Origin: Bacteroidota bacterium
GTDB lineage: Bacteria; Bacteroidota; Bacteroidia; Chitinophagales; Saprospiraceae
Length of the DNA stretch: 64,000 nucleotides
Direction of reading: 5' to 3'
Assembly (NCBI GenBank): GCA_018222965.1
Contig: JAAEZH010000026.1
Location: 1-64,000, forward strand
Shown here: one piece after another, positions 44,046 through 53,102 of the stretch
Layout: each line of letters opens with the position of its first letter
How positions within the stretch are numbered: the stretch's first letter is position 1
Position numbers and translations under genes: made by a program
Notes under the pieces: generated by a model
Told to the model about the DNA's origin: nothing
Databases searched by the model: none
What the model saw: only the letters and a program-made list of their open reading frames with translations

Positions 44046-44576
44046 TTAATTCACTGCCTCCTTTTTCTTTTTGTAGATCGGAACGGTGGAGCAGGGCTCG
44101 CCATACATAATGCTCTTAACCACCGGCTGTAACTTTCGGCTCAACTCCAGGTAAATAGCCGGAGGTACGGGTTTGTCGCTGCAGCCTTTTATCACGATGC
44201 GCTGGTCGGTGTAATCACCGGGAGAAATTTGGGCGATGGCATCCAGCATGTGGTGTTTGATGTACTCGTCTTCAGTGCCCTGGAAAACCATTTTGGCAAA
44301 AGGTTCTGCATGGACAGCTACCAGCATATACGCCCAAACTGGGATGATGGCATCGGCTGAGGAATACACGCAAAGGACTTTACCTTCATATTGGTTCCAG
44401 TCGTGCTCGGCAACGGCTGCCCGAAATTCTTTTTCCCGGAGGATGAGTCCTTTGAACAGGAAATTCTTCAGGTCGAAGTTCGCAAAGGCTTCTTCCGGGT
44501 AATAATCTTCCGGTTTGATGGTGATCAATCCGCTATTGGCAACGCGGTTAACGAGTGGTTTGTCTGTCTGGCTCAT
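44046..44576 (-). CDS. DUF2480 family protein
   Basis: A 176-residue Bacteroidota protein of unknown function, recognised from NRVANSGLITIKPEDYYPE, FLFKGLILREKEFRAAV and the closing KGCSDKPVPPAIYLELSRKLQPVVKSIMYGEPCS. Cytoplasmic by appearance. Its ATG overlaps the scpB stop (ATGA), so translation is coupled to scpB. The conserved Cys and Lys residues near the C-terminus suggest a ligand or metal site, which is inference. Confidence 0.9.
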   Translation of the reverse strand: MSQTDKPLVNRVANSGLITIKPEDYYPEEAFANFDLKNFLFKGLILREKEFRAAVAEHDWNQYEGKVLCVYSSADAIIPVWAYMLVAVHAEPFAKMVFQGTEDEYIKHHMLDAIAQISPGDYTDQRIVIKGCSDKPVPPAIYLELSRKLQPVVKSIMYGEPCSTVPIYKKKKEAVN

Positions 44577-45217
44577 TCTTCCTCCTGATTTTCTTGTGCT
44601 ACATCTTCTTCAATAGGTGCCTGTTCTCCGATCTCGGAATCGGGCATCTTAAAGTCCTTGGGTTTTGGCAGGTCTCGCATATCGCGAAGGCCAAAGTAGT
44701 CCATAAACTTTTCGCTGGTTCCGTAGAGCAGTGGTCTGCCGGGTCCATCGCTTCTGCCCAATATGGAAACAAGTTCTTTTTCCAAAAGTTTTTGGATCGA
44801 ATAATCGCAACTCACTCCGCGGATCCCTTCCAGTTCGGATTTGGTTACCGGTTGTTTGTAGGCAATAATGGAGAGTGTTTCCAAAGCAGCCCTTGAAAGG
44901 CGTTTCTTGGTAGTTTGTTTCAGGAAGATTCCCACGGTATTGTGGAAGGCCCCTTTACTGAGGAATTGATATCCATTGGCAATGGGAACAACTTCCAGGG
45001 CGAAGGTATCATCCTGATATTTAGCCATGAGGGCATCAATGGCTTCTTTGATTTCTTCTTCGGCAAATTTAATCTCTACCACAGCTTCCATGCAATCCTG
45101 TATCTCCTCGATGGTGATAGGATGGTCGGAAGCGAATATCAGTGATTCAATATGTTGTTGAAGCTTGTCCAAGGCAAAATATTTCGGACAAAGGTACAAA
45201 TTCGGAGCAATGCTCAA
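44573..45217 (-). CDS. scpB: Segregation and condensation protein B
   Basis: Kleisin-associated subunit of the SMC condensin complex, needed to compact and separate chromosomes. Two winged-helix domains are seen: IESLIFASDHPITIEEI at the N-terminus, then LSRAALETLSIIAYKQPVTKSELEGIRGVSCDYSIQKLLEKELVSILGRSDGPGRPLLYGTSEKF. The widest frame opens with TTG at 45217, overlapping the stop of the previous gene; a second TTG at 45172 (199 residues) lies just after a promoter-like sequence and starts the conserved part. An acidic tail ends the protein. scpA and smc are not in the window. Confidence 0.93.
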   Translation of the reverse strand: MSIAPNLYLCPKYFALDKLQQHIESLIFASDHPITIEEIQDCMEAVVEIKFAEEEIKEAIDALMAKYQDDTFALEVVPIANGYQFLSKGAFHNTVGIFLKQTTKKRLSRAALETLSIIAYKQPVTKSELEGIRGVSCDYSIQKLLEKELVSILGRSDGPGRPLLYGTSEKFMDYFGLRDMRDLPKPKDFKMPDSEIGEQAPIEEDVAQENQEEE

Positions 45218-45218
45218 T
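45189..45218 (-). promoter_or_regulatory. Candidate internal promoter for scpB
   Basis: On the minus strand ATTG (45218-45215), 18 bases, TACCTTTG (45196-45189). It lies across the end of the previous gene. If used, transcription would begin near 45182 and the TTG at 45172 would be the scpB start. Confidence 0.45.
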
Positions 45219-46086
45219 AACAGTTTTCGCGGATGCGTTTTTGGATTTCGGGAGTCCGGGTAAGTCGGAGGTAAGTATTGCGGTTGAAGACTTCGTTTTC
45301 TTCTTCGGTGCTATTTTGGTGGAAATAGGCTCCAAGAGCTTCTGCACCGCGGGCATTGTAAACAGCTTCCAATTCGCAAATAACCAGATCCGGGTGCATA
45401 TCCGGATGTAGTTGAAGGTGTTTCTCGACAGCCCTGCTCAGATAGCGCAGGAGTTGGTCCTCACTGGGTTGGTCGAGCCTAATTTCGTGGCGGTAAGGGT
45501 ATTTTGGATTGTACTGCACTTTAAACTCATCTCCTTCCCGGATGGGCATCATAGGGTTGCTTTGCAAACGAGCTGAATCTATTGTATAAGCGCGCAGCGT
45601 ACCTCCAGCTTCGAAAGTGTAATGCAGGGTAGTAGATTCACTTCCTGCTTCCAATTCTTTGATTTGAGCGTTGGTCCAGGGGAGGTTGGTCTCGGCGGAA
45701 TACAGTTTTTCCACCTGTCTTTTTTTGTAGATGTTGAGTCCGATGCTAATCAGGACGGCGACAAGCACCATACCACCGAAGAAGAGGAGGGTTTGTTTGA
45801 GGTGTTTGTTGTTTGTTTTTTTTCGAATGCGGTTTCGGGGAGTATCGATTTTTTTGTTGATCTCAAAGGTGTAGAACATCTTATCCCCTTTCCGATCCAT
45901 TTTTATCTCGCAGAATTCTTCTTCGATAAAGAAGGAATAGGTTTTAGATTCCACGACCTTAAAATCGATGACCATGACCTTACTATTTACGTAGATCATG
46001 ACATGTCCGTTTCTTTTTCCGTGAAACAGCCCGACATTATGGTGTCGTCCGTTATCGTCAACGTATGTCCAGGTGCAATGGGCCAA
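45214..46086 (-). CDS. Single-pass membrane protein of unknown function
   Basis: A 290-residue protein not recognised by me. Residues 1-90 form a compact beta-rich domain (CTWTYVDDNGRHHNVGLFHGKRNGHVMIYVNSKVMVIDFKVVESKTYSFFIEEEFCEIK), residues 98-120 a single membrane segment, and 130-290 an extracytoplasmic part with a DUF3592-like look (LHYTFEAGGTLRAYTIDSARL) and a helical end. The start seems to be TTG at 46086. Its stop overlaps the first TTG of scpB, so it may be translationally coupled to it, but a link to chromosome segregation is not implied. Confidence 0.7.
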   Translation of the reverse strand: MAHCTWTYVDDNGRHHNVGLFHGKRNGHVMIYVNSKVMVIDFKVVESKTYSFFIEEEFCEIKMDRKGDKMFYTFEINKKIDTPRNRIRKKTNNKHLKQTLLFFGGMVLVAVLISIGLNIYKKRQVEKLYSAETNLPWTNAQIKELEAGSESTTLHYTFEAGGTLRAYTIDSARLQSNPMMPIREGDEFKVQYNPKYPYRHEIRLDQPSEDQLLRYLSRAVEKHLQLHPDMHPDLVICELEAVYNARGAEALGAYFHQNSTEEENEVFNRNTYLRLTRTPEIQKRIRENCY

Positions 46087-46192
46087 GGGTGAAAATTAAT
46101 CGATCATCGATGGAATTGAAGCGAGTTACACAAGGTATAACGCAAGATCTTTAAATGGGAACATTTTGGGAGGAAACAAGTTTTGAAAAATC

Positions 46193-46247
46193 AACCTGAC
46201 GGGTCGGCAACCTGACGGGTCGGCAACCTGACGGGTCGGCAACCTGA
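46193..46247. repeat. 16-bp tandem repeat aacctgacgggtcggc x 3.4
   Basis: Three perfect units (46193-46208, 46209-46224, 46225-46240) and a partial fourth (aacctga). No protein-coding context and no spacer structure, so not a CRISPR. Confidence 0.95.
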
Positions 46248-46365
46248 GCAAATAATTGAAAAATTTCGGCCCTAAAACACTAAAAACCAAATATTTACAC
46301 CGTTTTCTTGAAGGTTTTTACATTTATTTTTTAAACCTTAAGTGGCTCAATTTCTCAGCCTAAAA

Positions 46366-46374
46366 TTCGCCGAA
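46366..46374. repeat. Copy of the TTCGCCGAA word beside the nqr terminator
   Basis: In attcgccgaaaggcaaaaac, about 11 bases from the terminator stem at 46385. Confidence 0.8.
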
Positions 46375-46384
46375 AGGCAAAAAC

Positions 46385-46420
46385 AAAAAGGCCCACCGGA
46401 AATTCCGACAGGCCCTTTTT
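46385..46420 (-). terminator. Terminator of the nqr operon
   Basis: AAAAAGGCC on one side and GGCCCTTTTT on the other, with an inner CCGGA/TCCG pairing, form a hairpin with an A/T-run on both flanks, 20 bases past the nqrF stop. Confidence 0.75.
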
Positions 46421-46440
46421 ATCCTTTAACGATTCGGTGA

Positions 46441-47718
46441 TTAGCTTCCGAAATCGTCGAATGCAATATTCTCTTCCGGTACACCTAGCTTGTCCAGCAT
46501 GGTCATAACCGCCTGAAGCATAAGTGGTGGTCCACAGAGGTAGTATTCAATTTCTTCCGGCTCCGGGTGACTCTTCAGGTAGTTGTCGAGAACTACCTGG
46601 TGAATGAATCCGGTTGGTCCGTCCCAATTATCCTCAGGAAGTGCATCCGAGAGGGCAATGTGGTAAGAGAAGTTGTCGTATTCTTTCTCGATATCCCGGA
46701 AATCTTCTGTGTAGAAGAGTTCTCGTAAAGAACGACCACCATACCAGTAAGAAACCGTACGATCTCTGGTTTTCAAGGTATGGAAGAGGTGGAAGATGTG
46801 CGAACGCAGTGGCGCCATACCGGCACCGCCACCAATGTACACCATCTCTTTCTTGGTCGGCTTGATGAAAAATTCGCCGTAAGGCCCGGAAATTGTCACC
46901 TTATCACCTGGCTTACTACCAAATACATAAGAGGAACAAATACCAGGATTGACGTCCATCCAGGTGTTATTCTTGCGATCCCAGGGCGGAGTAGCAATAC
47001 GGATGTTGAGCATCACGATATTACCTTCTGCCGGGTGGTTGGCCATAGAGTAGGCACGGAACTCAGGCTCATCGTTCTTCATCTTCAGGTCCCACATGTT
47101 GAACTTGTCCCACTCAGCCTGAAACTCATCCGGCTTTTTGCCCATACGCGGGTGCGACTCGATATCCATGTCTTTGAATTCTACTTCAATAACAGGCACA
47201 TCGATCTGTACATATCCACCCGATTCGAAATCGAGGGTTTCGCCTTCCGGCAATTTCACTACAAATTCTTTGATGAAAGTGGCCACGTTGTAGTTGGAAA
47301 CCACTTCACACTCCCATTTCTTGATACCGAAAATTTCTTCCGGTACGCGGATTTTCATGTCCTCGCGTACTTTCACCTGACAAGCCAGACGCTTATTTTC
47401 AGCTACTTCCCGGCGGGTAAGGTGGTTGAGTTCGGTTGGGAGAACATCTCCACCTCCTTCGTCGATGTGGCATTCGCACATGGCACAGGTGCCACCGCCA
47501 CCACAGGCAGAAGGAAGGAAGATACTTTTATCTGATAAGGCTGACAGCAGGCTGGCTCCAGGCTTCACCATCATCGGGTTTTCTTCATCACCGTTGATAA
47601 CGATTTTCACTTCGCCTTGCGGTACCAGTCTCTTACGAGCCTGGATAAGCATCAGCGACAAAGCAAGGATGACCGCGGAGAAAACCACCACTGCCAATAC
47701 TATAGTCATTATGTCCAT
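46441..47718 (-). CDS. nqrF: Na+-translocating NADH:quinone reductase subunit F
   Basis: The electron-entry subunit: takes two electrons from NADH onto FAD and passes them through a 2Fe-2S centre. A membrane anchor ([19 protein letters not shown], about 7-26) is followed by the ferredoxin domain with Cys72, Cys78, Cys81 and Cys113 ([11 protein letters not shown] and RLACQV), then the FAD domain (RAYSMANHP) and the NADH domain ([12 protein letters not shown], ending AFDDFGS). The length of 425 residues is slightly above the usual. Last gene of nqrABCDEF. Confidence 0.97.
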   Translation of the reverse strand: MDIMTIVLAVVVFSAVILALSLMLIQARKRLVPQGEVKIVINGDEENPMMVKPGASLLSALSDKSIFLPSACGGGGTCAMCECHIDEGGGDVLPTELNHLTRREVAENKRLACQVKVREDMKIRVPEEIFGIKKWECEVVSNYNVATFIKEFVVKLPEGETLDFESGGYVQIDVPVIEVEFKDMDIESHPRMGKKPDEFQAEWDKFNMWDLKMKNDEPEFRAYSMANHPAEGNIVMLNIRIATPPWDRKNNTWMDVNPGICSSYVFGSKPGDKVTISGPYGEFFIKPTKKEMVYIGGGAGMAPLRSHIFHLFHTLKTRDRTVSYWYGGRSLRELFYTEDFRDIEKEYDNFSYHIALSDALPEDNWDGPTGFIHQVVLDNYLKSHPEPEEIEYYLCGPPLMLQAVMTMLDKLGVPEENIAFDDFGS

Positions 47719-47757
47719 TATTCAAATGTTTTCTTGTTCACGTTGGATTGTACCGGA

Positions 47758-48372
47758 TTAATTGGCACCGCTTGCGAGCGCTGCAGGATCGATTCCCATC
47801 AGACTCATAAAAGCAATCCCCATCAAACCTGTCAGGATAAAGGCCATACCCAGACCACGAAGAGCCGGTGGTATGTTGGAGTAGCGGATTTTCTCCCGGA
47901 TCGCTGCGATTGCAATAATCGCGAGGAACCAGCCAAAACCACCTCCTAATCCGAAGGCTACACTATTTCCGAAGGTATACTCCCGGGAAACCATAAAGAG
48001 CGACCCTCCCAGGATGGCACAGTTTACGGTAATAAGCGGGAGGAAGATACCCAAGGAGGCATACAAACTGGGTGAGGCTTTTTCGATCACCATCTCTACC
48101 AGCTGTACCATCGAGGCAATTACTGCAATAAAGAGGATGAATCGCAGGAAAGTCAGGTCGGTACCAAACAATCCGTTTTCACTCAGCAGGTATTCGTTGA
48201 TCAACCAGTTGATTGGCATAGTGATACCCAGTACAAAAATTACTGCGAGGCCAAGACCAAATGCCGTTTTAACGGATTTGGACACCGCCAGGTAAGAACA
48301 CATGCCCAGGAAGTAGGCCAATACCATGTTCTCTATAAATGCGGCTTTCAAAAATATGTTTAATGCTTCCAT
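47758..48372 (-). CDS. nqrE: Na+-translocating NADH:quinone reductase subunit E
   Basis: Integral membrane subunit with six segments, one of the two homologous proteins (with NqrD) that hold an Fe centre and form the core of the pump. The family-typical ENMVLAYFLGMCSYLAVSKS, GLFGTDLTFLRFILFIAVIASMVQLVEM and INCAILGGSLF-like (VNCAILGGSLF) stretches are present, including the conserved Cys in each half. 204 residues is normal. 39 bases upstream of nqrF in transcript order. Confidence 0.96.
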   Translation of the reverse strand: MEALNIFLKAAFIENMVLAYFLGMCSYLAVSKSVKTAFGLGLAVIFVLGITMPINWLINEYLLSENGLFGTDLTFLRFILFIAVIASMVQLVEMVIEKASPSLYASLGIFLPLITVNCAILGGSLFMVSREYTFGNSVAFGLGGGFGWFLAIIAIAAIREKIRYSNIPPALRGLGMAFILTGLMGIAFMSLMGIDPAALASGAN

Positions 48373-48409
48373 TATATCGAAGTATTATAAAGTCAAGAGC
48401 TTTGGTTGC

Positions 48410-49126
48410 TTACGAAACGTCCACCAATTTGGTGTTTCGGCTACGCTGAATCCAAATAATGATTCCAATTACAAACATGGCTGCCGCAGGCAGTACCATC
48501 AGGTTGTTGTTGGCATACCAGCCAAACATCGTACTGGTTTCTGTATTGATCCAGTAAGCTTCGGTATTTCCGATGATCTTCATTTCGAGCGGGCTACCTG
48601 CAAACAGAGATCCTTTACCGAACACTTCCCGAACCACCCCAACAGCAATCAGGATCAATCCATAACCCAAACCATTGCCGATGCCGTCCAGGAATGAACG
48701 CCAGGGCTTGTTGGCCATAGAGAAGGCTTCCAGACGTCCCATTACGATACAGTTGGTAATGATCAGACCGATATAAACCGAAAGCTGCTTATAAACCGGG
48801 TAGTTGAGGTATTTCAGCGTAAGCTCTACGACTGTTACCAGTGTAGCAATGATTACAAGCTGAACGATCATCCGTACTGATTTCGGGATGTAGTTTCGAA
48901 GCAGGGAAGTTGCAAGGCTGGAGAAAGCGGTTACAAAAACTACCGCTACAGCCATAACCACAGATGGATAAACCAGAGACGTTACGGCCAGAGCCGAACA
49001 AATACCCAGTACCTGTACCGTGATCGGGTTGTTGTCGTTAAGCGGATCAGTGATCAGCCTGCGCTCTTTTTTTCCAAAGAGCGGCTCCTTTTCTGCCTGC
49101 TTAACTTCCTGTGTTGTCGTAGACAT
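48410..49126 (-). CDS. nqrD: Na+-translocating NADH:quinone reductase subunit D
   Basis: Membrane subunit homologous to NqrE; together they ligate an iron and make the ion path. Visible family motifs are VQVLGICSALAVT, SLLRNYIPKSVRMIVQLVIIATLVTVVE and ITNCIVMGRLEAFSMANKP with the conserved Cys. Six membrane segments in 238 residues; the N-terminus is about 25 residues longer than typical, with a charged EKEPLFGKKERR stretch. Between nqrC and nqrE. Confidence 0.96.
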   Translation of the reverse strand: MSTTTQEVKQAEKEPLFGKKERRLITDPLNDNNPITVQVLGICSALAVTSLVYPSVVMAVAVVFVTAFSSLATSLLRNYIPKSVRMIVQLVIIATLVTVVELTLKYLNYPVYKQLSVYIGLIITNCIVMGRLEAFSMANKPWRSFLDGIGNGLGYGLILIAVGVVREVFGKGSLFAGSPLEMKIIGNTEAYWINTETSTMFGWYANNNLMVLPAAAMFVIGIIIWIQRSRNTKLVDVS

Positions 49127-49158
49127 ATTTAAGCTTTTAATCGAATTCTAAAATTGAA

Positions 49159-49905
49159 TTACTGCTCCTGCAGCATTCCCTGTTGGCCTTCACCACGCAG
49201 GTCGTTGAGATACGGCATGTAGTTTTCCAGGCCGCTTTCCAGCATCTTGGTTACTCCGTTTGCTGTAACGGTTGCTCCGGAAATGCCATCCACCTGGTGT
49301 GGATTACCCGGCTCTGCACCTCCCTTCCTCACGAGAATGGAAACAAAGTCTCCATCATTATCCATGATCTGCTTGCCTTTGAAGTTGTTGGCAAAAGTCG
49401 GATTGTCCTTGATCTCTGCCCCCAAACCAGGTGTTTCTCCTTTATGGTCAAATGCAGCACCAACTACAGTGTTCAAATCCTCCGCCAGGGCGATATTCCC
49501 CCAGATCTCATCCCAAAGTCCGTTGCCACGCACAGAAAGGACGTACACTTTATCGCCACCATCTTCATAAATATAAACTGGCAGGCGACGTTCAGACTCC
49601 GGCTTCTTTTTCTCTTTGGCCATATCAATATCGTCGGCACTAACTCCTTCCAGAGTTTCTCCTTCTACGTTTACTACTTTCTGGGTAAACTTTGCTTCGA
49701 AGAGCTGAACAACTTCCTCATCGGTAAATTCACCTGAGTCTTTGCCTGTCTTATCTTCAATGGCAGACAGTATCGCTCGTTTATTGAAAATCTCTTCGTT
49801 AAGAGCCGCCTGATCCTTGGTCGCTTCCCGAAGGAAGGTCAACAGTACCGCTACAGTAGCGGTAAGGATGAAGACGAAAATGATGACATATCTGTTATTT
49901 TCCAC
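49159..49905 (-). CDS. nqrC: Na+-translocating NADH:quinone reductase subunit C
   Basis: Carries an FMN covalently linked by phosphodiester to a Thr. The linkage motif is DGISGAT (Asp206 to Thr212), the target of the flavin transferase ApbE, which is not in the window. An N-terminal membrane anchor (VIIFVFILTATVAVLLTFL) leads to a periplasmic FMN-binding domain with GNGLWDEIWGNIAL and HKGETPGLGAEI. The start is GTG at 49905. 248 residues is the normal length. Confidence 0.96.
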   Translation of the reverse strand: MENNRYVIIFVFILTATVAVLLTFLREATKDQAALNEEIFNKRAILSAIEDKTGKDSGEFTDEEVVQLFEAKFTQKVVNVEGETLEGVSADDIDMAKEKKKPESERRLPVYIYEDGGDKVYVLSVRGNGLWDEIWGNIALAEDLNTVVGAAFDHKGETPGLGAEIKDNPTFANNFKGKQIMDNDGDFVSILVRKGGAEPGNPHQVDGISGATVTANGVTKMLESGLENYMPYLNDLRGEGQQGMLQEQ

Positions 49906-49932
49906 TTGGAATAGATTTATTTTTCAATAAGA

Positions 49933-51213
49933 TCAGGCTGCAGCTTTTGCTTTGGCCCGTTTCATCCGGCGCTTGATATTGCCCTCCAGAACATAGTGGT
50001 CAATCAATGGCGCAAATACATTCATAAAGAGGATAGCAAGCATCCATCCTTCCGGGTAAGCCGGGTTCAAGACCCGAACGATCATACCCACTGCACCAAT
50101 CAAGGCTCCGTAAATCCACTTCCCTCTGTTGGTAGAAGCGGCGGTCACCGGATCGGTAGCCATGAATGCCATTGCAAAGAAGAAACTACCCATATAGAAC
50201 TGGTAGATCCAGGGCACATCCATGAATGGAGTGGCTCCCCACATATTTAGCAACCAGGCGGTTCCAATAGCTCCGAGCAACATGCTAAGCATGATGCGCC
50301 AGCTGGCAATACCGGTTGCGATCAGGAAGGCTGCTCCAACAAGGATGAAAGGCTTGGAGGTTTCGCCAATTGATCCGGGGATGGTTCCCCACAACATCTG
50401 GTTGGTAGTATAGGTCTCGGTTACAGCGCCCCAACCTTCTTTGGCAGCAAGTGCCAGCGGGGTCGCTCCGGTATATCCGTCAATAACGGCCTGACCTCCC
50501 GAACCATATTGAGCCCAGCCAAACCAGCCGAATAATTTATCAAATAATCCATGTGCCCAGCTGTAATTCGCGGAAGCGTACTCTCCTACTCCGATCTTTT
50601 CGATTTCCGAAATCCAAACTTCATCACCAGAGATGGTTGTTGGATAAGCGAAGAAAACGAAAACCCGCGCAAGCAGTGCCACGTTGAGGATATTCATACC
50701 AGTACCACCGAATGCTTCTTTACCGATCCAAACGGCAAAAGCAACTGAAATTGCCAGGATCCAAAGTGGAATATCGGGTGGCATGATCAATGGAATCAAG
50801 GCACCACTCACGAGGAAACCCTCTTCAATGCCATGTCCTTTTTTGTAGGCATAGTAGAATTCAATTCCCAGACCAACCACGTGTGTGACGATAAAGATCG
50901 GCAACACTTTGATCAATCCGTGAACCAGCTTCAGATGGAAGCCTTCCATTAGCCCGGTATACTCACCTATAGCAACAAAGTGCTGGTGACCAATATTATA
51001 TGTACCGAATATATAACACAATTGCAAGGCAATAACCACATGCACCATGGTGCGTTTGAGGTCCATACCGTCGCGAATGTGTACCCCATCCTTAGTCGTA
51101 TGGTTTGGGGTGAATGCAAAGGTGAAGAACCCGTCAAACAACGTGTGCATAAACGGACGCTTCTCCTTATTCGGTTCGATGCGTTTGAAAAAATTAAGCA
51201 GTGCCTTTTTCAT
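49933..51213 (-). CDS. nqrB: Na+-translocating NADH:quinone reductase subunit B
   Basis: The largest membrane subunit, with about ten membrane segments, an Fe-free quinone-side path, riboflavin and a second covalent FMN. The FMN Thr is in DGYTGATPLAL. Other family signs: FFKRIEPNKEKRPFMHTLFDGFFTF near the N-terminus, HVVGLGIEFYYAYKKGHGIEEGFLVSGALIPLIMPPDIPLW, and FMATDPVTAASTNRGKWIYG. 426 residues is normal. Between nqrA and nqrC. Confidence 0.97.
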   Translation of the reverse strand: MKKALLNFFKRIEPNKEKRPFMHTLFDGFFTFAFTPNHTTKDGVHIRDGMDLKRTMVHVVIALQLCYIFGTYNIGHQHFVAIGEYTGLMEGFHLKLVHGLIKVLPIFIVTHVVGLGIEFYYAYKKGHGIEEGFLVSGALIPLIMPPDIPLWILAISVAFAVWIGKEAFGGTGMNILNVALLARVFVFFAYPTTISGDEVWISEIEKIGVGEYASANYSWAHGLFDKLFGWFGWAQYGSGGQAVIDGYTGATPLALAAKEGWGAVTETYTTNQMLWGTIPGSIGETSKPFILVGAAFLIATGIASWRIMLSMLLGAIGTAWLLNMWGATPFMDVPWIYQFYMGSFFFAMAFMATDPVTAASTNRGKWIYGALIGAVGMIVRVLNPAYPEGWMLAILFMNVFAPLIDHYVLEGNIKRRMKRAKAKAAA

Positions 51214-51270
51214 GGCCTATATTAATTCCTTAAGTTTCTAACAATTTATTTCCGATGGGGTTTACCCAAC

Positions 51271-52911
51271 TTACGCTTGTTCGCGCATATAATCCAATCC
51301 TTCGCGGAGGATCTCCTGAAGTGGCTGCTTGGAAGTACAAACGAATTCGCACAAAGCAACATCTTCTTCGATCAGCTCTTGCAATCCGAGTCCCTCCATG
51401 CGCTCAAAGTCATTGACGATGATCGACTTCATCAGGTGCTGCGGATAAATATCCATAGGCAATACTTTTTCATACTGCCCGGTCATCACAAACGCACGTT
51501 TTTCTCCGTGTGTATTGGTATCCACTTTAAAGCGAAGTGATGGATACAGGAAGTTCGGGAAGGTACCTGATACACTTGGCCGTGGAGCCAGTGGCAGCAA
51601 CCATCCAAACAATTCGTAATAGTCACCTTCCTTGATGACCGTGATTTGATCATCGTAGAAATCGAGGAATTCCTCCTGTGTTTTCTTTTTACCGGAAAGC
51701 ACATCGCCGGAAATGATCCGAACATTTTCAGATTTCAATCCGCCTTTGACCAGTTCTTCGATATTGGCACCGGCATAGGTGCGGATGTACCGGGGATTGC
51801 TCACTTCGCTACCTGCAAGTGCGATCACCCGAGAGGTATCGTATTTGCCTTCTCCAATGATCATACCCAGACTGATTACATCCTGTACGCTCAGTGTCCA
51901 GACTTTCGTCGAAGGAGAAATTGGTGCTATATGGTGAATCTGTACCCCTACATTACCTGCAGGATGCTTACCGTGGAACCAGTGTGTTTCCGCATTCGCT
52001 GCATTGGTGAATGCAGCAGAAGGAGGTGTATCCGCACGGCCGTCCAATCCGAGGTGTACTTTACCACGGGTAAGTTTTGCCAGTGTGTCAATGCCTTTCT
52101 GGAAAGCAGCCTCCCGGCCAGCTACAAGAATGTTGCTGTCAGGTGCCAGAGGAGCCGTGTCAAAAGTAGAGACAAAAATATTGTCGGGTACTTCTGCCGG
52201 ATCTGCAACCACATCATACGGACGCTGGCGGAAAAGATTCCAGGCACCGGAAGCCATCAGGTGTTTCACCAGATCCTCGCGGCTGGTTTTTTCCAGATCG
52301 ACTTTACCGAGATCCTTATACTGGATTTCTTTGTCGGCCAGTATTACAATTTCCGCAATGGAGCGCTTCTCTCCGCGATTGACGGCGATTACCTCTCCAC
52401 TAACCGGAGCCCCAAAGCTCACATCGGGCATGCTCTTATCGTAAAAGAGCTGATCACCGGCTTTTACGGTGTCTCCGACTTCAACAACTACTTTCGGGAT
52501 AGGCGCCAGTCCTCTGAAGTTTTTAGGCTGCAGTGCATAGCGGGTTACGTTTGCTGTTTCGATCACTTCCGGATCAGCCACTCCAGCCAAAAGAATATCG
52601 TGTCCTTTTTTCAGGACAGTCGTTTCTTTGGCATCAACGTGAGAAGGCATCTTCGGTCTGAAGATCTCCGACCACTTTGGAAAGATCGATACATTGCCAC
52701 CCTTTTCTGATACTCCGGTACGCTTGGCTTCTAAAGCCAGGAGGTTGTCGCCAACTAAGATTACTACTGCCAAAACCAATAGGATGGCAATTGCAATCAG
52801 TGCAACGGAGAAAAGATTATTACCGCCTGATTCTCCGCCCTGGGCGAAGCTAAATTGTGCGGTAAAGAGGAATAGCAATAACAGGCTTGCTTTGGTTATT
52901 CCGTTTTTCAT
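51271..52911 (-). CDS. nqrA: Na+-translocating NADH:quinone reductase subunit A with N-terminal membrane extension
   Basis: Quinone-binding peripheral subunit on the cytoplasmic side. Residues from about 98 (TTVLKKGHDILLAGVADPEV) to the end are a complete NqrA with ISPSTKVWTLSVQDVISLGMIIGEGKY and the C-terminal CEFVCTSKQPLQEILREGLDYM. Ahead of it are about 97 extra residues: a signal-peptide-like segment (LLLLFLFTAQFSFAQ, 10-24) and a second hydrophobic span (LFSVALIAIAILLVLAVVILVGDNLL, 33-58), then a linker. Usual NqrA proteins are about 450 residues and soluble; here they are 546. If the first span is not cleaved, the two would form a hairpin leaving NqrA cytoplasmic. First gene of the operon. 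Confidence 0.95.
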   Translation of the reverse strand: MKNGITKASLLLLFLFTAQFSFAQGGESGGNNLFSVALIAIAILLVLAVVILVGDNLLALEAKRTGVSEKGGNVSIFPKWSEIFRPKMPSHVDAKETTVLKKGHDILLAGVADPEVIETANVTRYALQPKNFRGLAPIPKVVVEVGDTVKAGDQLFYDKSMPDVSFGAPVSGEVIAVNRGEKRSIAEIVILADKEIQYKDLGKVDLEKTSREDLVKHLMASGAWNLFRQRPYDVVADPAEVPDNIFVSTFDTAPLAPDSNILVAGREAAFQKGIDTLAKLTRGKVHLGLDGRADTPPSAAFTNAANAETHWFHGKHPAGNVGVQIHHIAPISPSTKVWTLSVQDVISLGMIIGEGKYDTSRVIALAGSEVSNPRYIRTYAGANIEELVKGGLKSENVRIISGDVLSGKKKTQEEFLDFYDDQITVIKEGDYYELFGWLLPLAPRPSVSGTFPNFLYPSLRFKVDTNTHGEKRAFVMTGQYEKVLPMDIYPQHLMKSIIVNDFERMEGLGLQELIEEDVALCEFVCTSKQPLQEILREGLDYMREQA

Positions 52912-53016
52912 TTATGCTGTAAAAACTGGTTCAAAAATTTTCATCGAAACCAAGCCGAAATGATTGAAACACAAGGTTTTTAACCCATTTCAACTTTTGG
53001 GCCCGAAAAATCTCCG

Positions 53017-53024
53017 CAAAGATA
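53017..53024 (-). promoter_or_regulatory. Candidate -7 box for the nqr operon
   Basis: TATCTTTG on the minus strand fits TAnnTTTG. No good -33 box is seen in the expected place. The leader to the nqrA ATG would be about 98 bases. Confidence 0.4.
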
Positions 53025-53102
53025 AAAAAGCTTTCCATTTACCCCTTGGGCACCTTTTGACATCTTTGCCAAGTATGTCTATTTAGATTGATTCCAAATA
53101 AG

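Larger units (their letters stand above)
46087..46440. other. Intergenic region with a 16-bp tandem repeat and the nqr terminator
   Basis: About 350 noncoding bases between the divergent-facing ends of nqrF and the 46086 gene. It holds the tandem repeat at 46193-46247, a TTCGCCGAA copy at 46366-46374 and the terminator at 46385-46420. Nothing coding is seen. Confidence 0.8.

Noticed and set aside
46193-46247. CRISPR-like array
   Set aside because: Contiguous 16-bp units without spacers; no cas genes in the window.
46780-47535. A 251-residue plus-strand reading frame
   Set aside because: Antisense shadow of nqrF, including over its Fe-S cluster coding region.
51646-52710. A 354-residue plus-strand reading frame
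   Set aside because: Antisense to the well-supported nqrA; no recognisable motifs.
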